This document shows positions 35,409 to 42,622 of a stretch of DNA of 64,000 nucleotides, piece after piece. The stretch's first letter is position 1, and each line of letters begins with the position of its first letter. The stretch covers positions 806,001-870,000 of the forward strand of contig OZ242191.1 in NCBI GenBank assembly GCA_965205915.1, in the 5' to 3' direction. The notes under the pieces were generated by a model, which was given only the letters and a program-made list of their open reading frames with translations, was not told the origin of the DNA and searched no databases. A program made the translations under genes and the position numbers. The DNA comes from VXMO01 sp965205915 (GTDB lineage: Bacteria > Chloroflexota > Dehalococcoidia > UBA6926).

Positions 35409-36566
35409 CTAGAGGGCATTCTCGGAACCGAGAACCAGCGTGCACATCGTGCTCGCGGTGCCGCCTCAACCATTCACCAGGCCGATGTCATTGCGGGCGA
35501 TCTGCCGCGGGCCGGCCTTGCCCATAATCTGGCGCGCGCCCTCCACCACATGGCGGAATCCGCCCGCGAGACCCGGCTGCCCGCTGGAGAGCTGGCCGCC
35601 ATCCGTATTGATCGGGAACTCGCCGTTGTAGCGCGTATCAGTCGATTCAAAGAAGGGCCCGACCTCGCCCTTCGGCATCAGTCCTGCATCCTCCAGGCAC
35701 ACGGCATGGAGAATCGTGTATCAATCGTAGAATTGGGCGAACTGCATGTCCCGTGGCGTGTAGCCGGACATGGTGAAGGCGGTGGGGGCGGATCGCACGA
35801 CCGGTGTCTCCGTCAGCTTGTCGCGCTGCCAACCAGTGAGCGGATCGGTCGCGATGCCCGAGCCGAGTACGTACGCGGGCCGGTTCAGGCTGTGCTTGGC
35901 TCGTTCGGCGCTTGTCACAATGACCGCCGCCGCGCCTGCGCACGGCATCACGGTCTCCAACAGCTTGATGGGATAGTTGATATAGCGGGAGTTCATCACG
36001 TCGTCATGCGTGATGGGCTGTCCGTTAAAGACGGAGTTGGGATTCTCGAGCGTGTTGAATCGCTCGTTGACGGCCATGTAGGCCATCTGCTCCTCGGTCG
36101 TCCCGTACTCTTCCATGTGACGGACATACATCATGCCGTAGCCGGTGTTCGCGCCTGCGGACATGCCGTACGGATCCTCGAACTCCGACCTCATGCTGGG
36201 AGGTCCGCCGCCTTCCGGCGGAATGACGGGATTGCGCGCCGTTGCGATGACGACCAACACATAGTCGGCGAGGCCGTTCTGCACGGCCATCGCGGCGAGC
36301 GTCACGCCCGTCGCCCCACTCGCGCCCATCATGCTGGAGCCCGTCGCAAATCGAGGGCGAATGCCCAGATACTCGGAGGCGAAACCCGGGTAGACGAGGC
36401 CACCCTCCGTCACAAGGCCATCAATGTCCTGGAATCGCAGATGGGCATCATGGATGGCGATGCGACCCACGTCGCCCATCAGGCCGACCATTGACCGGCC
36501 GAACGTTGAACGGGACGTCGGCAACTCGCCGATTCCGATGATTGCTGCTTCGCCTCGAAGACTCAT
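35409..36566 (-). CDS. Thiolase-like protein B with two in-frame UGA codons, probable double selenoprotein
   Basis: ATG 36566 follows GAGGTGG closely. Reading through TGA at 35721-35723 (codon 282) and 35466-35468 (codon 367) yields 385 residues to TAG 35409-35411, the same length as copy A and apparently without gaps. Landmarks are AAIIGIGELPTSRS, SEYLGIRPRFATGSSMMGAS, YGTTEEQMAYMAVNERF, PITHDDVMNSRYINYP, MPCAGAAAVIVT, YTPRDMQFAQFYD-U-YT, FPINTDGGQLSSGQPGLAGG and LVNG-U-GGTASTMCTLVLG. Amino acids differ from copy A at many places, mostly conservatively, while the bases around both UGAs are almost the same. This suggests selection after duplication, not decay. It is the first gene of a four-gene same-strand cluster. 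Confidence 0.8.
35437..35457 (-). promoter_or_regulatory. SECIS-like hairpin after UGA-367, copy B
   Basis: Bases 12-14 pair with 28-30 and 16-18 with 24-26 around an A-A mismatch; the loop is CGATG at 19-23 (it could close by one more C-G pair). The loop distance and the G in its first two bases agree with the other three hairpins. Confidence 0.45.
35689..35713 (-). promoter_or_regulatory. SECIS-like hairpin after UGA-282, copy B
   Basis: With U of UGA as 0, bases 10-16 (TTCTCCA) pair completely with 28-34 (TGGAGGA, one G-U), then 18-19 with 25-26, and the loop is CGTGT at 20-24. The mismatch of copy A is a C-G pair here, and a C-G pair of copy A is U-G here, so pairing is kept despite changed bases. 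Confidence 0.5.
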
Positions 36567-36615
36567 ACGTCCACCTCACGAGGGCCCGCTACCCTGCCCC
36601 AACCGCTATACGGTC

Positions 36616-36644
36616 ACACTACCACCGCCTGCGAGTGATGGCAA
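36616..36644 (-). promoter_or_regulatory. Possible promoter of the thiolase/DUF35 cluster
   Basis: On the minus strand, TTGCCA (36644-36639) and TAGTGT (36621-36616) are separated by 17 bp, about 50 bp before the start of thiolase B. The match is reasonable but it is a two-hexamer prediction only. Confidence 0.35.
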
Positions 36645-36711
36645 CAATGTATACGGATTCGTTGCTGTGTTTTTACGGTTCTCGCGCGGGTATCCTTTAA
36701 GAAGGCGCGCC

Positions 36712-37155
36712 CTATGTCCCCAGGCCAACCTGCCAGTTGATGCCGAATCGATCCGTCAACGCGCCGAAGTAGTCGCCCCAGAACATATCCTGGAGCTCCA
36801 TCGTCACTTCACCGCCCTCCGAGAGCGCGGCAAAGACGCGATCCGCATCATCGCGAGACGATGCCGCATAGCTGACGGAGTAGTTGGAGCCGACGGTGAG
36901 CGGCGGCCCGAACCCGGGCGGAGCATCGCTGCCCATCAAAATGCTGTTGCCGATGGGGAACGAGACGTGCATCACCTTATCGTCCCACCCGTCCGGCATC
37001 TGCATATCCTCCGAGGGCGGCATATCACTAAACGCCATCTCATTGGAGAACTCCCCGCCAAACACGGATCGATAAAACGCAAACGCCTCCCGACAGTTCC
37101 CCTCAAAGTTGAGGTAGATGGAGAGGGTGGGGGTGTTTGTTGGTTGGGTTGTCAT
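36712..37155 (-). CDS. VOC/glyoxalase-like protein of the PhnB type
   Basis: The protein has 147 residues from ATG 37155, with GGAAGGA upstream. It starts with SIYLNFEGNCREAFAFYRSV and has FGGEFSNEMAF, VMHVSFPIGNSILMGSDAPP, RDDADRVFAALSEGGEVTM and MFWGDYFGALTDRFGINWQV. This is the common PhnB-like branch of the vicinal oxygen chelate fold, a beta-alpha-beta-beta-beta dimer with a possible metal or small-ligand site. The ligand and reaction cannot be read from the sequence. It follows the helicase gene by about 30 bp on the same strand, but its base composition is like the GC-rich surroundings. Confidence 0.85.
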   Translation of the reverse strand: MTTQPTNTPTLSIYLNFEGNCREAFAFYRSVFGGEFSNEMAFSDMPPSEDMQMPDGWDDKVMHVSFPIGNSILMGSDAPPGFGPPLTVGSNYSVSYAASSRDDADRVFAALSEGGEVTMELQDMFWGDYFGALTDRFGINWQVGLGT

Positions 37156-37184
37156 GGTGTGTGGGGGTCCTTCCGTGGGTGTTG

Positions 37185-40076
37185 CTAGTGTTGGTCGCTC
37201 ACTATATCCGCCGCTGCCAATAGTACGACATCGTTGGGGTGACGGAACTTGGTACATTTGTCTGCAAGTTCCCATTCGGCGGCCGCATCAAGCAACTGCA
37301 ACATCTGACGCCGCCCCTCTAGATCCTCATTGTCGGCCAAAGCTGCGAAACGCACCCTACTTCCGATAAGTCGTCCAAAGAAGTCTGGGTGAGACCGGGC
37401 CTCCGCTGCATCATTGTCAAGAAAGACGGGTACAATATCCTCGCGCGAGGGCACACCCTGGTCATTCTGCCACCTTAGGCGATATAGTCCGAGGGCACCG
37501 CTTCTAGGTCCGCTTATAGAAGCATATTCTCCTCGAAAACTTGGGGACTGGGCGTAATCAATGATGGCCGTAAAAAAGCTGCTCTTGAAGTCCATCAGGT
37601 GAATGTCGTCATGTCCTTGCGCGATCTGTCTATCGGTGCAAATGCGTGCAATCGTGGCACCAGGCGCGAAATCCGAATACTTGCCTCGCAGTTCATCCGG
37701 AAGTCTGATCTCTAGCACTCGTCCGTTGTACAGACGATTCCTAATCTCAACGCCGTTGAAAAAGGGCAACATAACCTCGAGAAAGCCCAGCACATCTTCG
37801 TGGCCGAATGTGTGCATCGCCGTTAGGGCGCTAGGGTCGTATCCCTCAATAGTCGAAAAAAGCCTATCTTGCTGGATTTGCGCTTGCTTCGCCCTTTCCA
37901 GTGCGTTTGCCACTTCTTGATCAGTTCGCTCGATTGACATGGCTAACGACTCGTTTAGGATACTCGCAATGTCCAACCTCTCGAGTATTTGGCCGATTAT
38001 CTCGGTCTTCAATGCCGCCGCATCACCGAAGTCTTGACTGACATCTGCCAAATCCTGCGCAATAGATTCGACACGTTCAAGAGCCCTAGCCAACACACGG
38101 TTATCGAATCCGTCAGTACTAACCAGATTGAATACTGAAACACGCTCAGTCTGACCATATCTGTAGAGCCTGCCCGCCCGTTGTACAAGTCGAGCTGGAT
38201 TCCAAGGCATATCGTAGTTAACCATTATGTGACATCTGTCGTGCAGATTGATGCCCTCACCTCCTGCTTCAGTTGACACGAGAAAATCGCCGGACTCGTT
38301 GAATTCTCTGATATTGGTCCTCTTGTCCTGCAGCGTCATTCCCCCGTTAATCTGAAGAACTCCGCTATTAGGATATTTTGCTCTCAGCTGCTCGACGATA
38401 TACTGCTGGGTAGCCCTGTACTCAGTGAACACCAACAGCTTGTTGCCGACAGACCGCACTGGTTGCGCAACTTGATCCAAGAACAGATTGATCTTCGGTT
38501 CATCGGCCCCTGCTTTTCCGGCCAGGCGGAGCAGTTGCTCCAGCCATTCGGCCTCGCCCTCAAAGAAGGGACTCCCAGCTATTGTCGTTGACTCCACTGC
38601 ATCAGCGACGTCGTCCAAGTCATCCCGTCCGTCGGTGCCGTCGGCAAAATCATCCAGCCCTTCTTGTAACTCAAATACGTCAATCGCTGGGTTTGTGCTG
38701 TTCCCGGAATGTAGGCGCGTTAGTCGCCTTGTGAGCGCCACCTTGATCGCTGGAATACTTGACGACGCGAGTTTTCGGTATGTTGTCATGACGAAGCCAA
38801 TCGCGCGAAGTCTGCCACCGCCTTCGGCTGCCTTATACCCCTTTTTGACGTACTCGGTCAATAGTGCGTCGAATTCTCTAACCTCGTTCGTTAAAGGAAC
38901 ACTCACCTTGTGGCTGTCCTGACCGCGAAATATGAAGTGACCAGACATATCCGTAGCTTGGCTCTTCCTGTTGCGAAGGACCATTCCCGCAATTACGGCC
39001 GGATTTGTAAAAGCATGCCCCAACTCTTGAGCCAAGTCGGGGCGCAGCAAGCTTAGCACGTTCACAAACTGGGCATTGTCACCTTGGTGGGGAGTGCCCG
39101 TAAGGAATATGAAGGAGTCAGTGAGCTGGCGCAGATGCTGTGCCAAGCCATACCGTTGCGTAACAGCACGATGGGGAATCTTGCTCAGATGATGGGCCTC
39201 GTCAAAGACGATGACATCCCAATCCCCGGAATCAGCAAGCTTCGCAAGATTTGCTTCGGTTTTCGCACGATCTATCGAGACGATTACTTTATCATTTCCA
39301 AGCCAATGCGAAGCCTGATTAATGTTGAAATCAACGCCGTAGATTCTAAAATCCTCATTGAACTTGTATTTCATCTCGTCTTGCCATTGCCGAACTACAG
39401 CTGCGGGGCAAACCACGAGAACCCTTCTGGCTTGTCTGCGGCGGCGGAGTGCCGCAAGCAGCAGCCCAACTTCAATCGTCTTTCCCAAGCCAACGTCGTC
39501 AGCAATCAACCAGTTGCTTTGGTCTGACGTCATAATCTTGTGAACCAAATCAATCTGATGTGGCAGCGGATCAACATCCAATCGATCAAGAGCGCCCGTA
39601 ACTTGATTCCAGGCATCGAGCGCGTAGGCCAGTGCCTTTAGGCGAAACCTCTCGTGACTATCCGCATCAGAAATCTCTCCACGTATGTATCGAGTTGAGG
39701 GTCCCCGCAAGCCCACCAAATTCTCGAAGGGAATCCAAATGTTTTGGCCTGTCCGGTGCCATTGGACTAGCACCATGTCCCGTTCAGCGATTCTTCGCTC
39801 GGCACGCACTGTACCTGTTCCTATTGTCTGCCTTGTGTTGGACAAAGGTCTGTCCTGAACGACAAGACCTGGGTAAAAACCGCTTCTGAGTTCGCCGACT
39901 GAATGCCAACTCGGCTCAGTCTCTCTACCCCACTGTACTTGCACGCGCTCGTCGCGCTCAGCAATTGCTACCACGATTCCTCTGCGGTCAGTTCCGCTGC
40001 GCACTCTTTCTGCGTGCAGGGTGACCCAACAGTTCACTGCGGGGAACAACTTAGCGGACTTAGTGGGAAGTACCAT
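37185..40076 (-). CDS. SNF2/RapA-like ATP-dependent helicase or translocase
   Basis: The protein has 963 residues. The N-terminus (1-130) has two SH3/Tudor-like segments (GIVVAIAERDERVQVQWG; MVLVQWHRTGQNIWIPFENL), as in RapA-type proteins. The motor has Walker A DDVGLGKTIE (193-202), VVCPAAVVRQW, DEAH (292-295), FLTGTPHQGD, then the second RecA lobe with LVFTEYRATQQYIVEQL, STEAGGEGINLHDRCHIMVN, DMPWNPARLVQRAGRLYRYGQ split over motifs V-VI. The C-terminal 250 residues are not recognised. It moves on DNA or strips protein or RNA polymerase. The stretch is visibly AT-richer than its flanks, suggesting transfer. GAGAGG precedes ATG 40076, 20 bp after the partner gene's stop. Confidence 0.88.
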   Translation of the reverse strand: MVLPTKSAKLFPAVNCWVTLHAERVRSGTDRRGIVVAIAERDERVQVQWGRETEPSWHSVGELRSGFYPGLVVQDRPLSNTRQTIGTGTVRAERRIAERDMVLVQWHRTGQNIWIPFENLVGLRGPSTRYIRGEISDADSHERFRLKALAYALDAWNQVTGALDRLDVDPLPHQIDLVHKIMTSDQSNWLIADDVGLGKTIEVGLLLAALRRRRQARRVLVVCPAAVVRQWQDEMKYKFNEDFRIYGVDFNINQASHWLGNDKVIVSIDRAKTEANLAKLADSGDWDVIVFDEAHHLSKIPHRAVTQRYGLAQHLRQLTDSFIFLTGTPHQGDNAQFVNVLSLLRPDLAQELGHAFTNPAVIAGMVLRNRKSQATDMSGHFIFRGQDSHKVSVPLTNEVREFDALLTEYVKKGYKAAEGGGRLRAIGFVMTTYRKLASSSIPAIKVALTRRLTRLHSGNSTNPAIDVFELQEGLDDFADGTDGRDDLDDVADAVESTTIAGSPFFEGEAEWLEQLLRLAGKAGADEPKINLFLDQVAQPVRSVGNKLLVFTEYRATQQYIVEQLRAKYPNSGVLQINGGMTLQDKRTNIREFNESGDFLVSTEAGGEGINLHDRCHIMVNYDMPWNPARLVQRAGRLYRYGQTERVSVFNLVSTDGFDNRVLARALERVESIAQDLADVSQDFGDAAALKTEIIGQILERLDIASILNESLAMSIERTDQEVANALERAKQAQIQQDRLFSTIEGYDPSALTAMHTFGHEDVLGFLEVMLPFFNGVEIRNRLYNGRVLEIRLPDELRGKYSDFAPGATIARICTDRQIAQGHDDIHLMDFKSSFFTAIIDYAQSPSFRGEYASISGPRSGALGLYRLRWQNDQGVPSREDIVPVFLDNDAAEARSHPDFFGRLIGSRVRFAALADNEDLEGRRQMLQLLDAAAEWELADKCTKFRHPNDVVLLAAADIVSDQH

Positions 40077-40096
40077 CTTGCGATCCTCTCATTCAG

Positions 40097-41161
40097 CTAA
40101 TGTCCTTGGCCGTCGTGCCAATCATCGTCCGTATACCATTCTTGATTCCGCCAATAGTCTGGCACACTTAACCCATGTGCAAGCCCAAATTCGCTCAAAG
40201 ACGGCCATTTTCGCTCACCAAGCACATCTTCATATTCCGGGGCTGCCAAGTCCGACGAGATTAGTGGCCCCCCGGGAAAAGTGACCGTAACCTTATACAG
40301 CACATAGGAAGCAAATGAATAGTACTGTCGTGGATCCAAGATTGAAATGTTTATTTGGTTCCATTCGGACCACCAGGCGGGATCGATAATTTGGTCAGTA
40401 GGAAAACTCAGACGGTTGCCAACGACTGCCAAAGCGTTCTCACGGGTCATCGAGTTTCGATCATGCCAGACATGCCAATTACTATTGCTGTCGATTCGGC
40501 CGCACTCCCATAGTGTCCATTGGGAATCCCAATATCTCTGGAATTCCAAGAATGCAAGAAGTCTTTGTGGTTCCCAGTTCCTATCCAGCAACCAGGCTAA
40601 CCACGATCCGAATCTCGCTGGTTTGAGTGAGAGCAACAGATTTCGAGATCTTTCTAGATCCGTTCCGTCCAAGTTTGGAATGTTGCTGAGAAACTGATCC
40701 ACTCGCAGAGCTCGATCAATGTCCTGCCCATCTTCTGAGACAACAAAGGCCGGCCTAGCTAGAAAGTCTTGATATTGGCCGTGGTCGGGGGTCAGGTCGA
40801 GTAAGTCTTCGTCAGTCGAGTTGGGCCGCCAAACCGCTTCTGAGTCCGGCTCGGTCTGTATCCATTCCGAATAAGCGCCAGCATCACTTGTGGTGCCCGC
40901 TTCATAGGTTAGCTGAATCCTTTCAGGTTCTTCGACTTGATCTTGGCCGCCGGATTCCGCGTCTACGTCGAATCTTCTTGGTTCCGGTTCAGCATTGGGA
41001 AGTGGCTGCGAATCAAACCGCTCCTCCACCAACCCATTGGCCAAACGCGGCTGTATTGCCTGCTCGCGCCAGAATTCACCCCCATGCGGTGGCGATGGGG
41101 GAAACTTGTAGTCTTCCTCCGCCCAGCCGTCGGAGTCGCCAAAAAGTTGGTGCTGAGTCAT
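40097..41161 (-). CDS. Uncharacterised acidic partner of the SNF2-type helicase
   Basis: The protein has 354 residues and I do not recognise its family. Residues 1-150 are acidic, Pro- and Glu-rich and probably disordered. The C-terminal 200 residues are rich in Trp, Tyr and Phe (SWLAWLLDRNWEPQRLLAFL, DPAWWSEWNQINISILD, YYSFASYVLYKVTVTF) and look folded. No catalytic motif is evident. The extreme N-terminus QHQLF resembles a beta-clamp-binding pentapeptide (Q-x-x-L-F), a weak hint. It is the first gene of a two-gene unit with the helicase and shares its AT-rich composition. A defence or DNA-handling role is inference from context. Confidence 0.7.
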   Translation of the reverse strand: MTQHQLFGDSDGWAEEDYKFPPSPPHGGEFWREQAIQPRLANGLVEERFDSQPLPNAEPEPRRFDVDAESGGQDQVEEPERIQLTYEAGTTSDAGAYSEWIQTEPDSEAVWRPNSTDEDLLDLTPDHGQYQDFLARPAFVVSEDGQDIDRALRVDQFLSNIPNLDGTDLERSRNLLLSLKPARFGSWLAWLLDRNWEPQRLLAFLEFQRYWDSQWTLWECGRIDSNSNWHVWHDRNSMTRENALAVVGNRLSFPTDQIIDPAWWSEWNQINISILDPRQYYSFASYVLYKVTVTFPGGPLISSDLAAPEYEDVLGERKWPSLSEFGLAHGLSVPDYWRNQEWYTDDDWHDGQGH

Positions 41162-41209
41162 GGGATTGGGGGGCGGCTGAAGTGCCTGTCAACAGTCTAA
41201 CATAGACCC

Positions 41210-41611
41210 CTACGCCGCCCCCGCCCCCGCCGCTGCGCACTCCTCATCCTGCTCGCCGGTGCCTCCGCCTACTCCTACTGCGCCTATGATTTGGCCTTCT
41301 TTTTCGATTGGGACTGCGCCCTGGCTTAGGATCATGTGGTCGCCCTCGCCGGCTTTGATGCCTTGGAAGATTGGCCTGTCCGCCATGTCCTGGAAGAAGC
41401 CGCTGGGTCGCTTGAACGCCGCCGATGCAATCGCCTTGCCGGTGGAGCCGTAGATGCCCGCCCAGATCGCATCGTCCATCCTCGCGAATGAGACCAACCG
41501 GCCTCCCGCGTCAACGACGGCGATGCTCATCTTCGTCCCCTGTTCGTCCGCCTTGGCAATCGCCGCCGCGATCACCCTGTTCGCCTCGTCCAACGTGATT
41601 GATCGTGCCAT
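41210..41611 (-). CDS. GlcG/HbpS-family (heme-binding-like) protein
   Basis: The protein has 133 residues. The pattern ITLDEANRVIAAAIAKADEQ, IAVVDAGGRLVSFARMDDA, STGKAIASAAFKRPS, then GAVPIEKEGQIIGAVGVGGG with the final GTGEQDEECA, is that of the whole GlcG/HbpS domain. Members bind heme or corrinoids or accompany glycolate and diol utilisation genes; no such neighbours are here. AAGGGGGA lies upstream of the ATG. It is divergent from surE. Confidence 0.88.
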   Translation of the reverse strand: MARSITLDEANRVIAAAIAKADEQGTKMSIAVVDAGGRLVSFARMDDAIWAGIYGSTGKAIASAAFKRPSGFFQDMADRPIFQGIKAGEGDHMILSQGAVPIEKEGQIIGAVGVGGGTGEQDEECAAAGAGAA

Positions 41612-41712
41612 TTCCGTGTCCCCCTTCAGGTTCGTGCTGATCTGCGCGGTACGGGTTCATCGTAGCGCAGTACGAGGGGATAAAGTGGCGCCGCGCGTGC
41701 TAGACTCGCGGC

Positions 41713-42513
41713 GTGCGGCTACTGTTGACGAACGACGATGGGATACACGCGCCCGGCATCCTCGCGCTGGCGAAAGCGTTGCGAGGGCTGGGCGAGATTA
41801 CCGTTGTCGCGCCAGATCGCGAGCAGAGCGGGATGGGCGCGAGTTTCACGCTGCATCGACCCGTGCGGGTGCGTCGACTACGGACGCGCGGCGAGAAGCA
41901 GTACGCAGTGGACGGCACGCCGGGCGACGCGGTGATCGTCGCGCTCGGCCACATCTTCGGCGAGGAGAAGCCTGACCTCGTCATCTCCGGCATCAACCAC
42001 GGCACGAACCTGGGCGCGGACGTGTTTCTATCGGGCACCGTCGGCGCGGCGCTGCACGCGCATATCCGCGGCATCCCTGCCATCGCGATCTCTATGCCGC
42101 TGCGCAAGCGTCTGCGGTACAGGACGGCGGCGGCGGTGGCGCGGACGCTGGCGGAGCAGATACTCGCCGACAAGGAGCGCTACTCCGGCCTCCTCTTTAA
42201 CGTGACCGTGCCGAACCTTGGGCTCGATAAGCTGCGGGGCGTCGAGATCACCAACCTCATCCCGCGCGCCGTCTCGTTCGAGGTGACGCACGGGAACGAT
42301 GGGCGTCGCGACTACTACTGGATCGGCATCGAGCGGCAGGTTCGGGGGCGCAAGGTGGAAATCCCGGAAGGGACGGACGTGTGGGCGCTGCGCGAGAAGA
42401 AAGTCTCCATAACACCCATCCACATGGACGCGACAGCGTACGGCGAGATCGACCGCATCGGCGCGCTACAAGAGGCGGTGGCAGCCCTGACGGGGGATGT
42501 TGACGGCCCGTGA
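41713..42513 (+). CDS. surE: 5'/3'-nucleotidase SurE
   Basis: The protein has 266 residues. The start MRLLLTNDDGIHAPGI has the metal-binding Asp pair; NHGTNLG, SGTVGAA and PDREQSG complete the SurE active site. The enzyme dephosphorylates nucleoside monophosphates and short polyphosphates in a divalent-metal-dependent way and is linked to stationary-phase survival. The start is GTG 41713. A strong terminator follows. C-terminal PEGTDVWALREKKVSITPIH is typical of the family. Confidence 0.96.
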   Translation: MRLLLTNDDGIHAPGILALAKALRGLGEITVVAPDREQSGMGASFTLHRPVRVRRLRTRGEKQYAVDGTPGDAVIVALGHIFGEEKPDLVISGINHGTNLGADVFLSGTVGAALHAHIRGIPAIAISMPLRKRLRYRTAAAVARTLAEQILADKERYSGLLFNVTVPNLGLDKLRGVEITNLIPRAVSFEVTHGNDGRRDYYWIGIERQVRGRKVEIPEGTDVWALREKKVSITPIHMDATAYGEIDRIGALQEAVAALTGDVDGP

Positions 42514-42566
42514 GACCCCTTCTCCAATTGACGGGATAGCGCCGTAAATGCTACGTTCCTATCTGA

Positions 42567-42591
42567 GACGGGTAGAAACCCGTCGTTTTTT
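42567..42591 (+). terminator. Intrinsic terminator after surE
   Basis: The 7-bp arms GACGGGT (42567-42573) and ACCCGTC (42578-42584) enclose a 4-nt loop and are followed by G and six T. Confidence 0.85.
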
Positions 42592-42622
42592 GCGAAACGG
42601 GTAGGAGGGCTTACCGAGAATT

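Noticed and set aside
33655..36566. Calling both thiolases pseudogenes because of in-frame stops
   Set aside because: Four TGA codons, no TAA or TAG, at identical positions in two diverged copies, with no other lesion and hairpins after each, fit selenocysteine recoding better than decay.
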